A stretch of 49,332 bases of DNA from an uncultured beta proteobacterium (GCA_903871735.1 CAIQHU010000066.1:1-49332), one strand, 5' to 3'; shown: positions 19,623-30,527, numbered from the stretch's first letter. Notes: a model not told the origin generated them from the letters alone. A program made the numbers and translations.

Positions 19623-21757
19623 TGGGCAAGTTGGCTCAGATCTGCAACCATCGACATGGACTGATGGAGATCTTTTAATAGGGCAAGACGATTTTGTTGC
19701 AGTTCGAGATTCGGATCCATCACCATGACTTCTTCAAAAAAATTACTGACTAAATCGCTCATACTAGCAAGTAAGATGAGTGAGCCTTTAAAGTTTTCGG
19801 TTTGATGGGCAGATGCTATTTGAGGCGCAAGGGTTTGCATACTTTGGAAAAGCTCTTGCTCTGCTTTTTGGTGAAGCAGCTTGTGGTTTAAAGGTGGCAA
19901 AGCAGCAACATTTTTTTTGAGAATATTACTAATCCGTTTATTCGCATTCGCTAGACTAGCTGCTTGCGGAAGTTCTCCAAAGGTACGAACGGCAAGCAGT
20001 TTCAAAGGGAGTTGATATAAAAAACCATTCTGTTGACTGAGTACTGCTTCGATTTCTTCTGGCTTAAAAATGACATTATTTTGTTCTTTTAAATAGGAGC
20101 GAAGTCGGTCATTGATAAATTGCGTGAGTAAATGCCAGTTGGGACAACTGAGAACCTTTTCTGAGGTAAATGCTTGCCGCGTCATATCTAATAAATCTTG
20201 GATGGAGATTGCTAATTGATTTTCAATCAGCAAACGGATGATACCTAAGGCGTGGCGCCTCAGAGCAAAAGGATCTTTTTCACCGGTTGGTTGGAGTCCA
20301 ATACCCCAAATTCCTACTAAGGTTTCTAATTTATCAGCTAGGGCAAGGGTAAGTCCAACCCGAGTTTTAGGAAGAGTATCTCCAGAAAAACGTGGCAGGT
20401 AATGTTCTGAGCACGCCGCAATCACCTCCGGATTTTCGCCATCGTGTTTAGCGTAGTAGCCTCCCATAATTCCTTGGAGTTCAGGGAATTCTCCGACCAT
20501 ATCCGTGAGTAAGTCCGTTTTGATTAAAAGCGCTGCGCGCTCACACAGCGCACTAACTTGGGCCGCATTACTCTCATTTTTACTTTTAGAGATAGCGTTT
20601 GAGATTTGTTCGGCTATTTGGGCGATTCGATTTGATCTGTCTAATTGAGTGCCGAGTAGATTGTGATAGACGACTTTAGATAGGTCAGGGATTCGATCAC
20701 TTAACCTTCTTTTGCGATCTTGGGTAAAAAAGAATCGAGCGTCCGATAAGCGTGGACGAATTACCCGTTCATTGCCCGCAATGATGGCTGCTGGCGAAGT
20801 GGTTTCAATATTCGAAACAATACAAAATTGATTCATTAACTGGCCATCTGGCCTGGTCAAGGCAAAGTACTTTTGATTCGTTTGCATAGTCAAGATGAGA
20901 CATTCTTGCGGTACTTCTAAAAAAGCCTCTTCAAAATGGCAGGTATACACTACTGGCCACTCGACGAGGGCAGTTACCTCTTCCAGAAGACTTTGGGGTT
21001 TTAAGACTTGGTATGCACCTGCCGCCATCTGGAGTTGACGATCGATTGATTGCAAGCGATCGTCAAAGTTGGCGAGAACTTTACCCTGAGTTAATAAAAT
21101 CGTTTCATAATTTTTAGCATGATCGATGGTAATCATGCCAGGTGATAAAAAGCGATGACCCTGCGTTGTGTTGCCTGCGGTAAGCCCTAAAAAATGGACC
21201 GGAATTATCAACGCGTCGTAAAGCGCAATCAGGCTATGAGCAGGCCTGACAAATTGCACATTGACTTCCTCAGGAGTCCCCACGTTTAACTGATAGTGCA
21301 TCGTTTTAGCGATGGGTAATTGTTGGATTACAAAGTCTAGTGCGTCTTGTAGACCAGACTGTAAATCCAGCCCAATTTTTTGTATTTGTAGACTAAGAAC
21401 TTCATTTTTACCGGTACCTGAGCGTTCTAATTGTTCTACTGGGACGTCTTTCATTCCCAAAGCTTGTAATTTTTTGAGTAAAGGAGCGGTCGGATTACCT
21501 TGGGGATCTAGCCCAATGCTAACTGGTAGTAGTTTTTCTTGAACGAGTTGATCAGCTGCTTTCGGTAAAACAGCCTCAATATATACAGCAAGGCGGCGAG
21601 GCGTAGCAAATGAGCGGTAGCTCGTACCGGATTTAACTAAGCCGTTTGTTATTAACCTCTCGAACAGTTTTTTAGAAAACTGTTCGCCCAGAAGTTTCAG
21701 TGATTTAGGCGGTAACTCTTCAGTAAAGAGTTCAACGAGGAGTGGGGCTTGATTCAT
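19619..21757 (-). CDS. glyS: Glycyl-tRNA synthetase beta subunit
   Basis: This is the large subunit of the alpha2beta2 bacterial GlyRS, carrying the HD-like and anticodon-binding domains and needed for tRNA binding. It shows [15 protein letters not shown] at the N-terminus, [13 protein letters not shown], and [13 protein letters not shown] in the HD region. I start at the ATG at 21757 (712 residues), because its first bases form an ATGA overlap with the glyQ stop. A longer reading to 21781 would run into glyQ without a reason. Confidence 0.96.
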   Translation of the reverse strand: MNQAPLLVELFTEELPPKSLKLLGEQFSKKLFERLITNGLVKSGTSYRSFATPRRLAVYIEAVLPKAADQLVQEKLLPVSIGLDPQGNPTAPLLKKLQALGMKDVPVEQLERSGTGKNEVLSLQIQKIGLDLQSGLQDALDFVIQQLPIAKTMHYQLNVGTPEEVNVQFVRPAHSLIALYDALIIPVHFLGLTAGNTTQGHRFLSPGMITIDHAKNYETILLTQGKVLANFDDRLQSIDRQLQMAAGAYQVLKPQSLLEEVTALVEWPVVYTCHFEEAFLEVPQECLILTMQTNQKYFALTRPDGQLMNQFCIVSNIETTSPAAIIAGNERVIRPRLSDARFFFTQDRKRRLSDRIPDLSKVVYHNLLGTQLDRSNRIAQIAEQISNAISKSKNESNAAQVSALCERAALLIKTDLLTDMVGEFPELQGIMGGYYAKHDGENPEVIAACSEHYLPRFSGDTLPKTRVGLTLALADKLETLVGIWGIGLQPTGEKDPFALRRHALGIIRLLIENQLAISIQDLLDMTRQAFTSEKVLSCPNWHLLTQFINDRLRSYLKEQNNVIFKPEEIEAVLSQQNGFLYQLPLKLLAVRTFGELPQAASLANANKRISNILKKNVAALPPLNHKLLHQKAEQELFQSMQTLAPQIASAHQTENFKGSLILLASMSDLVSNFFEEVMVMDPNLELQQNRLALLKDLHQSMSMVADLSQLAQ

Positions 21758-22641
21758 GACTTGTCTTCTCGAAGAGAGCACATTGGAAAGCTAAGTTTTT
21801 CTCTAGAATCGTAATACGCCTGGGCAACTAACTTGGATAGATTACGAATACGTGCAATATACGTTGCACGTTCAGTAACTGAAATTGCCCCACGCGCATC
21901 TAATAGATTAAAAGTATGTGCAGACTTGAGGACCATTTCATAGGCTGGTAAAGCCAAGGGAATATCAAGTAATCTTTTAGCCTCAGACTCATAGCGTTGA
22001 AATTGACCAAAGAGCCATTCAACATTGGAATATTCAAAATTGTAGCGTGACTGTTCGACTTCATTTTGGTGGTAGACGTCCCCATAGCTCACGCCAGAAG
22101 TCCATTGCAAGTCATAAACATTTTCGCAAGATTGGAGATACATGGCCAGGCGTTCGATGCCATAGGTTATTTCACCTAGAACTGGTTTACAGTCAAGTCC
22201 TCCGACTTGCTGAAAATAGGTAAATTGTGTAATTTCCATACCGTTAAGCCATACTTCCCAACCGAGCCCCCAGGCTCCAAGAGTGGGGTTTTCCCAGTCA
22301 TCTTCCACAAAGCGGATATCATTTTGTTGCAGGTCAAGACCTAGTGCTTTGAGGGAGCCCAAGTATAAATCGAGGATATCTTCTGGCGCAGGTTTTAAGA
22401 CAACTTGGAACTGGTAGTAGTGTTGAAGGCGGTTAGGATTTTCTCCGTACCGACCATCTTTGGGACGCCGAGATGGTTGCACATAGGCCGCTTTCCAAGG
22501 TTCTGGACCGATTGCCCGAAGAAATGTGGCAGTATGCGAGGTGCCTGCACCCACTTCGAGATCGATGGATTGCAAAAGAGCGCAACCTTGTTGGTTCCAA
22601 TAATGTTGTAGATTGAGGATGATTTCTTGAAATGTCAGCAT
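21754..22641 (-). CDS. glyQ: Glycyl-tRNA synthetase alpha subunit
   Basis: This class II catalytic subunit activates glycine. It starts [20 protein letters not shown], with [20 protein letters not shown] and [19 protein letters not shown], the standard family core, then the catalytic [15 protein letters not shown]. It has 295 residues. It begins 45 bp after lnt and is coupled to glyS by ATGA. The run glyQ-glyS-gmhB-plsC is a single tightly overlapped unit. Confidence 0.97.
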   Translation of the reverse strand: MLTFQEIILNLQHYWNQQGCALLQSIDLEVGAGTSHTATFLRAIGPEPWKAAYVQPSRRPKDGRYGENPNRLQHYYQFQVVLKPAPEDILDLYLGSLKALGLDLQQNDIRFVEDDWENPTLGAWGLGWEVWLNGMEITQFTYFQQVGGLDCKPVLGEITYGIERLAMYLQSCENVYDLQWTSGVSYGDVYHQNEVEQSRYNFEYSNVEWLFGQFQRYESEAKRLLDIPLALPAYEMVLKSAHTFNLLDARGAISVTERATYIARIRNLSKLVAQAYYDSREKLSFPMCSLREDKS

Positions 22642-22686
22642 GATTCTACAATTTTAACCTTGAAGTGTAGAGCGAACCGATTACGA

Positions 22687-24174
22687 TTATTTAGACTGCC
22701 GCCTTTTCCACCAACAAAGTGCTAGGATCAAAAAGCTAAGGGTAATAATTGGCCGATCCCCTAAGAGAACGTAGGGCGTACTACCTGTCATGGCCTGAAC
22801 AGAGCCTGTTAGGACATCTTGTTCAAAAATAGGTAGCTGTACTTGAACTTTACCTTTGGCATCGATAATGGCAGTCACGCCAGTATTGGTTGCACGAATA
22901 GTTGGTAAGCCTGTCTCGAGTGAGCGCAGTTGAGCTAGGCGCAGGTGTTGCCAAGGCGCAGAGGTGTTTCCGAACCAGGCTAGATTAGTCATATTAATTA
23001 AAAAATTAGGTGGATTTTTAGAACTTCTTAATCGACTTGCTATTTCGCTTCCAAATACATCCTCATAGCAAATCATGACAGCACCGTAGAGAGTTGCTTG
23101 TTGTGCTCTATTTAACGGAAAGTGTGCTTGGTTAGAGTCACCCCGAGCAAACTGTGTCAATGGCGCTTGGATCGCTCGCACAAACCATTCAAAACCTGGC
23201 GGAATATATTCCCCAAAAGGTACAAGATGCGACTTGTCATAGACATAGGTTGCCCCGTTTGGTTGATAACCTAGCGCACGATTAGCGTAATATTTACCCG
23301 AAACGCCGACGATTCCTGTCAAGAGGCTGATCTGATTGGTTGACAAATACTCTTTAATGCGTTGATCCCAATTGGGTGGTAGTAGGTTTTCAGGAATCGT
23401 AATGGCCGTTTCGGGGGCGAGGATTAAATCTGCTGGTTTTTGAGTAAAGGTTTCTAAATAAAATGCATTTTGAATACGCAGCTGTTCTTCTGAATACACT
23501 GTAGTCATTGGAAAGTTTCCTTGCAGCAAACGCACATCAAAGCGTTTACCGACCGGCTCGGTATATTCGATACCTTCGAGTAAGGAAGAAATACCGATGG
23601 CAAAAAATAGGCTAATGAGTGGCAGAAATAGCCTACCAGGCGCACTACCAATCTTATAAGATCCCCAAACAGCCGCAAAGGTTGCCCCGAGCACCCCAAA
23701 AATAGGTATTAATCCCATGAAGGGGCCACTAACCTGTGCGTCTGCAAAACCGATCCATGGAAAGCCTGTCAAAACATGAGCACGTGCCCATTCCATGAGC
23801 GTCCAAGCACTTGCCCACGCGATAGCGGAGTAGCTTTTTTGATAGAACCTAGCTCCAATATAGACTGCTAGGCTGGGAAAGATAGCTAAAAAAGTCGATA
23901 GGATCAAGACTGCACCAACTGCCATCCAAAAAGGCATACCGCCAATATCATGTAGGCTAATGTAGAGCCACCAAAGACCTTGGGTAAAGTAGCCAAGACC
24001 AAATATCCAGGCCAGTCGTGTTTGATACCCAATACCATGATAATGATGGCGATCGATGATTCGCCAAAGCATGGCTAAAAGTAACATTTGCCACCAGGCG
24101 GCTAGACTCATCGTAGCCATTAGTGCAGTAGCTATACCCAGTAAAAGTGTGAAGGGATAAATAGCAAGACCCAC
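22687..24174 (-). CDS. lnt: Apolipoprotein N-acyltransferase
   Basis: Lnt adds the third acyl chain to lipoproteins in the inner membrane. About seven hydrophobic helices fill the first ~200 residues and one closes the C-terminus. The periplasmic nitrilase domain shows the Glu-Lys-Cys triad: LILAPETAI, KSHLVPFGEYIPPGFEW and VMICYEDVFGSE. It has 495 residues, normal. It follows corC by 3 bp, the usual corC-lnt pairing. Confidence 0.95.
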   Translation of the reverse strand: MGLAIYPFTLLLGIATALMATMSLAAWWQMLLLAMLWRIIDRHHYHGIGYQTRLAWIFGLGYFTQGLWWLYISLHDIGGMPFWMAVGAVLILSTFLAIFPSLAVYIGARFYQKSYSAIAWASAWTLMEWARAHVLTGFPWIGFADAQVSGPFMGLIPIFGVLGATFAAVWGSYKIGSAPGRLFLPLISLFFAIGISSLLEGIEYTEPVGKRFDVRLLQGNFPMTTVYSEEQLRIQNAFYLETFTQKPADLILAPETAITIPENLLPPNWDQRIKEYLSTNQISLLTGIVGVSGKYYANRALGYQPNGATYVYDKSHLVPFGEYIPPGFEWFVRAIQAPLTQFARGDSNQAHFPLNRAQQATLYGAVMICYEDVFGSEIASRLRSSKNPPNFLINMTNLAWFGNTSAPWQHLRLAQLRSLETGLPTIRATNTGVTAIIDAKGKVQVQLPIFEQDVLTGSVQAMTGSTPYVLLGDRPIITLSFLILALCWWKRRQSK

Positions 24175-24177
24175 GAA

Positions 24178-25020
24178 TTAACTTTCTAGGGGGGGATTTT
24201 TGAGCACAATCAAAATATGAATTTGACGGGGATCTGCCCGTTGGATTTCGCACTGTAGTGGACCGAGTTCAATGACATCGCCACGTTTTGGTACTCTGCC
24301 AATTTGGTGAATCACAAGTCCTGCAATCGTATCGACATCTTCATCGATAAAATCAGTTCCTAAAGTGGCGTTAATTTGTTCAAGACTTGTGATACCTCGG
24401 ACCCGATATTTATTCTCAGAAATAGGCAAAATATTATCTGCCTCATCATCCATATCATGTTCATCTTCGATATCGCCAACAATTTGTTCTAGAACATCTT
24501 CGATCGTAATGATGCCGGCAACCCCACCATACTCATCGACCACAATTGCCAGGTGATTACGATTGCTACGAAAATCTTTTAAGAGAACGCTAAGTCTTTT
24601 AGAGTCGGGAATAAAGACTGCTGGGCGAAGCCAATCACGCAGGTTAAAATCCTTTTCGACGCCGTGGCGAAGAAGATCTTTGGCAAGGAGGATACCAATC
24701 ACATTATCCCGTGTGCCATCGAAAACCGGAAAGCGAGAATGCGTTGCCTCAATCACCTTTTCAATGATAATTTCGATTGGGTCTTGCGCGTCTACCCAAT
24801 CTATTTGACCCCGGGGTAATAGGATATCTCTTGCGGATAATTCACTCACCTGAAAAACGCCTTCAATCATAGACAGTGCGTCGGAGTCTAGGAGGCCTTC
24901 TACTTTAGCGAGATGCAGGGTGTGGAGCAGTTCTTTGCGTTTTTCCTGAGGCGTATGATGCTTTGCACCCAGAAAATTAATGAGGCGAAAAATCCAATTT
25001 GTGGGGGAAGGGTCTGTCAT
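24178..25020 (-). CDS. corC: CorC-type CBS-domain transporter-associated protein
   Basis: This 280-residue protein has two CBS domains (MIEGVFQVSELSARDILLP; DGTRDNVIGILLAKDLL; LAIVVDEYGGVAGIITIEDV) and a C-terminal CorC_HlyC domain (YRVRGITSLEQIN). It lacks membrane helices. CorC was linked to Mg/Co efflux with CorA in enterobacteria. Its true role in this operon is not settled. It lies between ybeY and lnt, 6 and 3 bp apart. A run of seven G/C pairs sits near its 3' end (24189-24195). Confidence 0.93.
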   Translation of the reverse strand: MTDPSPTNWIFRLINFLGAKHHTPQEKRKELLHTLHLAKVEGLLDSDALSMIEGVFQVSELSARDILLPRGQIDWVDAQDPIEIIIEKVIEATHSRFPVFDGTRDNVIGILLAKDLLRHGVEKDFNLRDWLRPAVFIPDSKRLSVLLKDFRSNRNHLAIVVDEYGGVAGIITIEDVLEQIVGDIEDEHDMDDEADNILPISENKYRVRGITSLEQINATLGTDFIDEDVDTIAGLVIHQIGRVPKRGDVIELGPLQCEIQRADPRQIHILIVLKNPPLES

Positions 25021-25026
25021 AGTTGT

Positions 25027-25527
25027 TTAGGATACCCGATTTGGAATGACATACGGGTTTTCAATGCCCAGTTTTTTTAAGATAGCGATTTCGAGGTTTT
25101 CCATCACTTTTGCCTGTTTGGTGTTTTCATGATCATAGCCTTGCGCGTGGAGAACTCCATGAATAATTAAATGGGTTAGGTGCTTGATTGGATCTTTTTT
25201 TTGAGCACGCGCTTCTTGGTTGATGACAGGGATACAAAAAATCAAGTCAGCACAAGTTTTCGGGTTTTTTGAAGAAGGTAAGTCGAGTGAAAAGGTCAGA
25301 ACGTTCGTAGCGTGATCTTGGTTGCGGTATGTTTGATTAAGTTTTTTACTTTGGGCGTTGCCTACAAAAAGGAGAGTAAATTCAGCGGGGCCTTCTAGGC
25401 TCGATTGAACCCATTTTTTTACACGCCGAATTGGCAGTTTTGGCTCCCACCTTTTTTGAAGTGTAGGAGAGGAAAATTGTAAGGTGATTTCTAGGGGATA
25501 ATTTGGCACAGATAACGGGTTGATCAT
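25027..25527 (-). CDS. ybeY: Endoribonuclease / rRNA maturation factor YbeY
   Basis: YbeY is a zinc metalloprotein used in 16S rRNA 3'-end maturation and ribosome quality control. The three-His zinc motif is [16 protein letters not shown], and [11 protein letters not shown] is the second conserved block. It has 166 residues. The start overlaps the miaB stop as ATGA. In most proteobacteria ybeZ (phoH-like) stands between these two genes and is absent here. Confidence 0.95.
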   Translation of the reverse strand: MINPLSVPNYPLEITLQFSSPTLQKRWEPKLPIRRVKKWVQSSLEGPAEFTLLFVGNAQSKKLNQTYRNQDHATNVLTFSLDLPSSKNPKTCADLIFCIPVINQEARAQKKDPIKHLTHLIIHGVLHAQGYDHENTKQAKVMENLEIAILKKLGIENPYVIPNRVS

Positions 25528-26864
25528 CGAGTGACTAGCTCTGCTTGAAGTGAGTGCGCTAAGGCTTTGGTAAAAACGACAGGAACCATTTTTCCGATTA
25601 GCCTCTTGGCTTGTCCAAGAGATGGAAGATCTATATTACAGACGCGATTATTTTCAGTTCTACCCTGAAGTTTTTGACCATCCTTGGCAATACCCTCGAT
25701 CATGACCCTCTCGGTATTGCCGACCATACTTTGACTGATACGCAATATATTTTCATCGATTAAGGAGGTAAGTGCTTGCAAGCGAGCGACTTTTATCGCA
25801 CGTGGTGTAGAGTCTTCTAAGTTCGCTGCTGGAGTACCTGGACGCGCACTAAAGATAAAACAATAACTATTATCAAATTGGACGTGGTGTACGAGGTCCA
25901 TTAACTCTTGAAAATCTGCATCAGTTTCACCTGGAAAGCCAACAATAAAATCGCTGGAAATTGGAATATTGGGTTTTGCTTGACGAATTTTTCGGATGAG
26001 GCTTTTATATTCAAGGCAGGTATAGCCGCGTTTCATGGCCATTAAAATTTTATCTGAGCCATGCTGCACTGGTAGGTGCAGATGATTCACGAGTTGTGGT
26101 ATTTGAACATGAGCGGTAATGAGGCGCTGCGTAAATTCTCGCGGATGGCTAGTTGTATACCGAAGACGCTCAACTCCAGGAATTTCTGCGATGTACTCTA
26201 AAAGCATAGCAAAGTCGGCTAATTCACTTTGACCATCTAGTTTGCCAAGATAGGCATTGACATTTTGTCCAAGCAGAGTAATTTCACAGACGCCTTGCTG
26301 GGTCAGGCTAGAGACCTCTTCTAAAATGCTTTCAAAGGGTCTTGAGACTTCCTCACCACGTGTGTAGGGGACAACGCAATAGCTACAATATTTTGAGCAG
26401 CCTTCCATGATTGAAACAAAGGCTGCGCCACCATCTTTTTTGGCCGGTGGCAGGTGGTCAAATTTTTCAATTTCAGGAAAACTAATATCGACCTGGGGGC
26501 GTCCTGAGCGAGCGCGTTCGGTCAATAAAGCCGGTAAGCGATGCAGAGTTTGAGGACCAAAAACCAGGTCTACAAATGGTGCTCGGCTAATAATTTGTCG
26601 GCCTTCTTGACTAGCTACACAACCACCTACGCCAATGAGTAAGTCAGGTTTATTGACTTTTAAGTCACGCAGCCTACCAAGATCAGAGAACACCTTATCT
26701 TGCGCTTTCTCACGAATTGAGCAGGTATTGAGCAGGACCATATCTGCTTCTTCGAGGATTTTTGTTTCTTGATAATCACTTTGATCAAGAAGGACATCGG
26801 CCATTTTTTCCGAGTCATACTCGTTCATTTGGCAACCAAAGGTTTTAATAAAGACTTTTTTCAT
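25524..26864 (-). CDS. miaB: tRNA-2-methylthio-N6-dimethylallyladenosine synthase
   Basis: MiaB is a radical-SAM enzyme that methylthiolates i6A37 in tRNAs reading UNN codons. The N-terminal cluster domain has [24 protein letters not shown] and [11 protein letters not shown]. The radical SAM cluster is [20 protein letters not shown]-terminal TRAM domain ends the protein. I use the ATG at 26864 ([14 protein letters not shown], 446 residues) instead of the upstream TTG at 26900. It is the first gene of miaB-ybeY-corC-lnt-glyQ-glyS-gmhB-plsC. Confidence 0.96.
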   Translation of the reverse strand: MKKVFIKTFGCQMNEYDSEKMADVLLDQSDYQETKILEEADMVLLNTCSIREKAQDKVFSDLGRLRDLKVNKPDLLIGVGGCVASQEGRQIISRAPFVDLVFGPQTLHRLPALLTERARSGRPQVDISFPEIEKFDHLPPAKKDGGAAFVSIMEGCSKYCSYCVVPYTRGEEVSRPFESILEEVSSLTQQGVCEITLLGQNVNAYLGKLDGQSELADFAMLLEYIAEIPGVERLRYTTSHPREFTQRLITAHVQIPQLVNHLHLPVQHGSDKILMAMKRGYTCLEYKSLIRKIRQAKPNIPISSDFIVGFPGETDADFQELMDLVHHVQFDNSYCFIFSARPGTPAANLEDSTPRAIKVARLQALTSLIDENILRISQSMVGNTERVMIEGIAKDGQKLQGRTENNRVCNIDLPSLGQAKRLIGKMVPVVFTKALAHSLQAELVTR

Positions 26865-26960
26865 GAATGAGGCCGTTTCAGTTGTTAATACTGGGGGCAA
26901 TACCTTATTTTATCAGGAATATGCCTGGAAACACTCCAAGAAGACCTGCCCAAGTCAGAA

Positions 26961-28223
26961 TTAGTGGCTACGGAAAACGATGATTGTGATCAGAGTTGGA
27001 ATCAGCGCAGCCAAAAACAAATAGGATGGATTGACCGCTCTATTTTCAAAATAGTCTCGCAGGATAGCTAGGCCTGCTGGATTTGGCGCATTGGCAATCA
27101 CTGTCAGTCCCCCACCAGTAACAGCGCCTGCTACGAGAGCAACTCGAAATTCGTGGGAGGTTCCCTCGACAAGACTTCCTAGATAAGTTAGAGCCGCATT
27201 ATCTGTCAGAGCGGTTAACGCGGCCGTGCCGTAAAACGCCATCGTTGGGGTCATACTTTGGAGAAGGGGCTGTAACCACCATTTTTGCAGGCTACCCAGA
27301 ACCACTAGACCGGCTAGAAAGAAACCGACTAATAGCGCTTCGCGCAGAATGAGCGGATTTTGGAATTTTGAATAGGCTGTAGTAAAACCAATAAAAAATA
27401 ATAATAACCACAAAAAGACGGCTGGATAGTGGGCAAAAATAACCACGGAAATGAGGAATAGTAAGTGTACTAAAACAATCGTTACTGGCATTTTTTCAGG
27501 AGCAGTTTCTTTTGGTATGGAGGGGATTTCTTTACGAAAGAACCAAGTAATCAGAAGTGCATTAATCAGCACTGCTAGAGCGGCTTTCCCACCAAAAGTA
27601 ACAAACATGAATGGGGTTGTCCATTCCCAAGTAGCTGCAACCATCAAGACTGGGGGAGCAGCAAAGTTGGTGAGTGTTCCACCGATCGAAATATTCACAA
27701 ACAATACACCAATAATGGCATATTGAAGCTTCGTAGATAGTCCAGCATGATAGAAGCGATCACGTAGTAAAAGTGCTGCAAGGGTCATGGCTGCTGGCTC
27801 TGTTATCAATGAACCCATGAGCGGAAGAAGTGAGAGGCTCATGAAAAAAATCACAATATGTAAACGAATTGTTGTGACTTGAGAAATTATTTTTGATAGT
27901 TCATAGAGAACAAAATTAGTAAAAGTCAGAATCGGCTTACTCGCAGCAACGACCATCACTGCAAAGACGAATAGGGCTTCTGTATAGTTTTGGTTTTCAA
28001 CAAAATGGACAGCCTCCAAGGTGTTTTGCATCAGTGCGAGGGTGATTACTAGTACTAGGGCCCAAAAACCAAAAACGACTTCTACCTCGCCGAGTAAATG
28101 AAAAAGACCAGCGTGCTTGGGATGCTTGTAGGAGAGTCTCTCAAAAAACGACGCAGAAAAGGTATGGATAATAGCAATACCAAATAATGCACTCGCAATG
28201 ATTTCGATATGGCTGGGATTCAT
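26961..28223 (-). CDS. Putative Na+/H+ antiporter (multi-pass membrane protein)
   Basis: This 420-residue polytopic protein has about ten hydrophobic segments, including a charged start (HTFSASFFERLSYKHPKHAG) and conserved-looking loops such as SLITEPAAMTLAALLLRDRF and TALTDNAALTYLGSLVEGT. This pattern matches the family annotated as putative Na+/H+ antiporter (Na_H_antiport_2 type) in many proteobacteria, part of the ion transporter superfamily. Transport of sodium is not shown by the sequence. It lies on the same strand ~96 bp upstream of miaB and is probably its own transcript. Confidence 0.75.
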   Translation of the reverse strand: MNPSHIEIIASALFGIAIIHTFSASFFERLSYKHPKHAGLFHLLGEVEVVFGFWALVLVITLALMQNTLEAVHFVENQNYTEALFVFAVMVVAASKPILTFTNFVLYELSKIISQVTTIRLHIVIFFMSLSLLPLMGSLITEPAAMTLAALLLRDRFYHAGLSTKLQYAIIGVLFVNISIGGTLTNFAAPPVLMVAATWEWTTPFMFVTFGGKAALAVLINALLITWFFRKEIPSIPKETAPEKMPVTIVLVHLLFLISVVIFAHYPAVFLWLLLFFIGFTTAYSKFQNPLILREALLVGFFLAGLVVLGSLQKWWLQPLLQSMTPTMAFYGTAALTALTDNAALTYLGSLVEGTSHEFRVALVAGAVTGGGLTVIANAPNPAGLAILRDYFENRAVNPSYLFLAALIPTLITIIVFRSH

Positions 28224-28576
28224 TTTTAATCTTTCGTATTGGAAACTACTATTGATGAAAATATACTCAATTATTTGATTAGATTCATTGTTGTCGGACC
28301 AGTCGTACCGTTAAATCTGTGTAAAGCTTGGCTAAGCTGATCGTAAATCCGGGGAGTTAAAGCCCACAAAGTTACATGAAAAGATGAGGGCCTCATTCGT
28401 TAAGAAAGAGTAATGTCTTAGCTATAGATCATCTAAACATCAACAGGTATTTTACTGGATCTGGGGGTGGTTAAATCCCTGATTCATTGAATAGACACAT
28501 TAAATGTAGGTCAATTCTGTTAGTCTATGGGAAATATAGAAAAATTTCGAAATTTATTTACTCAATAAAAACGACT
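28224..28576. other. Divergent intergenic region between antiporter and TAXI genes
   Basis: No gene of good quality lies in these 353 bp. An open frame from a TTG at 28487 leads into the TAXI protein but has no family resemblance before 28577. A 6-bp inverted repeat with a single-base centre (ATGAGG-G-CCTCAT) stands at 28384-28396 and could be an operator. A small AGCTT/AAGCT hairpin lies near 28324. Confidence 0.4.
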
Positions 28577-29911
28577 ATGGATATTTACAAGCTCAGTAAG
28601 AAAACACTATTTACGATTTTTGGTGCGATTATATTTGCCATCGTTGGGGCTATTATTAGTATTTGGCTATTAGTTCCACCGTTACCAAAAAGCATTGTGA
28701 TTGCTACAGGTTCACCTACTGGGTTATATCATCGCTTTGGTGAAAGCTTAAAAGAAGAGTTAAAAAAAGAAGGTATTACAGTTGAGCTGAGAAATACCAA
28801 AGGATCGATTGAAAACCTCCAACTTCTATCAGATCCTCACTCAGGAGTGGACTTGGGTCTCGCGCAAACGGGCACAGCGAACCAAACAGACTATCCTAAG
28901 TTAGCTTCGATCGCAGGGGTCTTTTATGAGCCTTACTGGATTTGGTATCGGACGAACTCCTTCAAGGATAGTGGCGGTTTAAATAGCGTTAATCAGCTCA
29001 AGGGTAAAAAAATCGCCATTGGAGCAAGTGGCAGTGGCGCTAACTTACTCACGCGCGAACTATTTAAATTGCACGGCATTGATGAACAGCAATTAACTAT
29101 TTTAGAAATTGGTCCAGATGCTGCAAAAGATCAGTTACGCTCTGGCGAGATTGATGTGGTGGCATTTACAGTAGGACTTGAAGCACCAATCATCGGCCAA
29201 TTTGCAGCCTTGCCAGACGTAGCCATCGTTGACTTTAACCAAGGTGAGGCTTACTCCAGAAAATTGCCATATTTGACCCAAGTTAAATTACCGCACGGGA
29301 ATGTTAGTTTGCAATATAACCAGCCTCCCCGCGATATTCATTTGATTGCCGCTACAGCTGTTTTGGTTGGACGAGAAAATATTGCCCCAGGCTTTGTCAA
29401 TGTATTGATGGGTCACTTATATGAACTATTAAAAAATTACTCGCGGATGCAAACCACTGGGGAGTTTCCATCCAATCGGCAGCTTGATTTACCACAGGTA
29501 GCTGACGCTGAAATTTATATGAAAGATGGGCCATCATTTTTATATCGGCATTTACCTTTTTGGTTAGCCGTATGGGTAGGGCGCTTACTTAAAGTACTAG
29601 TACCCTTATTGGCAATTGGGATACCTTTGTTTAGTTATTTACCAGCCTTGTATGATTTTCGTCTGAAACTCACTCTTGGAAAATCCTATGTTGAGTTGAA
29701 GGGGATTGAACAAAGGGCATTTCTTTTATACCGGGGTGATGCTAGCGCAAATGATATTCATCGCCTGTTGGAGGAGCTTAAACGATTTGATATGAAGATC
29801 GATAAATTAGACGTACCGACTCTGGAAACACAAAGATACTTCGATATGAGAGCGCATGTGAACGTTGTTCGGTTACGTCTTTACGAGCTCTTACAGACCC
29901 CCATCAAGTAA
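28577..29911 (+). CDS. Membrane-anchored TAXI-family solute-binding protein
   Basis: This 444-residue protein has an N-terminal membrane helix (residues ~11-33) that is not an obvious cleavable signal. The TAXI binding domain begins SIVIATGSPTGLYHRFG and contains LGLAQTGTANQ, LKGKKIAIGASGSGANLL and GEIDVVAFTVG. A second helix near residue 340-365 (WLAVWVGRLLKVLVPLLAIG) leads to a ~75-residue cytoplasmic tail. TAXI proteins normally deliver solutes to TRAP permeases. None is in this window, and the double anchor suggests a sensing or other role. The ATG at 28577 fits better than the TTG at 28487. Confidence 0.82.
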   Translation: MDIYKLSKKTLFTIFGAIIFAIVGAIISIWLLVPPLPKSIVIATGSPTGLYHRFGESLKEELKKEGITVELRNTKGSIENLQLLSDPHSGVDLGLAQTGTANQTDYPKLASIAGVFYEPYWIWYRTNSFKDSGGLNSVNQLKGKKIAIGASGSGANLLTRELFKLHGIDEQQLTILEIGPDAAKDQLRSGEIDVVAFTVGLEAPIIGQFAALPDVAIVDFNQGEAYSRKLPYLTQVKLPHGNVSLQYNQPPRDIHLIAATAVLVGRENIAPGFVNVLMGHLYELLKNYSRMQTTGEFPSNRQLDLPQVADAEIYMKDGPSFLYRHLPFWLAVWVGRLLKVLVPLLAIGIPLFSYLPALYDFRLKLTLGKSYVELKGIEQRAFLLYRGDASANDIHRLLEELKRFDMKIDKLDVPTLETQRYFDMRAHVNVVRLRLYELLQTPIK

Positions 29912-30062
29912 GCAAAGCTTGACGCTGAGCCAAGATCTGGGTAGTTGGGTAGTTTTACGTAGTCAAAGTATAAGATTCTTCATAGGATGCACTTTCTCAA
30001 TGATCCTGCCGAAGATGAAGCAATTCTCAATGAGCGATTGCGCCTAAAGATGCTAGTTAGAG

Positions 30063-30098
30063 TAGGCCTGTATTACAGGAAAGGGCCTAGGCGTTTTT
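30063..30098 (+). terminator. Possible rho-independent terminator downstream of TAXI gene
   Basis: TAGGCC and GGCCTA form a 6-bp stem enclosing a second small hairpin (CCTGT-ATT-ACAGG). A run of five T follows at 30094-30098. The right arm overlaps the stop codon of the convergent small membrane protein gene. Confidence 0.4.
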
Positions 30099-30323
30099 AC
30101 GTGGCGCTTGAGGAACTTTAACTTTTAGGGGGATTGTATAGAAATAGTAAAGAACGACTATCGGCCAGAAGAAGGCAATGATGATTGAAAACACCAAACA
30201 AGTAAAAGCATCACCTGGGTCTCTGATCTGCGTTTTATCCTTTGCCCGGTGGACATTGAGGGTAAACTGCAAGGAGATAATCAAAGTCAAGAAAGCTACG
30301 ATAAGATAACTAATTAACAGCAC
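30087..30323 (-). CDS. Small two-helix membrane protein, function unknown
   Basis: This 78-residue protein has one N-terminal hydrophobic helix (LLISYLIVAFLTLIISLQFTL), a short basic/acidic loop with HRAKDKTQIRDPGD, a second helix (CLVFSIIIAFFWPIVVLYYFY), and a basic proline-containing tail. I do not recognise a family. The gene is short but its hydrophobic plan is coherent. It is convergent with the TAXI gene and isolated upstream by ~480 bp in which only a 48-codon frame is found. Confidence 0.6.
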   Translation of the reverse strand: MLLISYLIVAFLTLIISLQFTLNVHRAKDKTQIRDPGDAFTCLVFSIIIAFFWPIVVLYYFYTIPLKVKVPQAPRKNA

Positions 30324-30527
30324 GCAGACTCCTTTTTGATTGATTTACTAGGGTTAAGTAATGCTGACGTTAAGCGATACAGAGGATCAATAATACTTAG
30401 GTCAAGCAATACGTTAAGTCATTTAAAGATAACACAAATGGCAAACTTTTCATATGAGCAACCGCCCTATTACTAGGATTGATATCGATTGGCTAATTGC
30501 GATGGCTACAAATTCTTGCTACGAATT

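Noticed and set aside
24189..24195. G7 run in corC as a phase-variation tract
   Set aside because: It is at the very 3' end of a housekeeping gene where slippage would hardly switch function.
29987..30121. 44-codon frame (starts MHFLNDPAEDEAILNERLRL) after the TAXI gene
   Set aside because: Composition looks protein-like, but there is no usable ribosome site and it runs antisense into the gene at 30087-30323; more likely chance or a relic.
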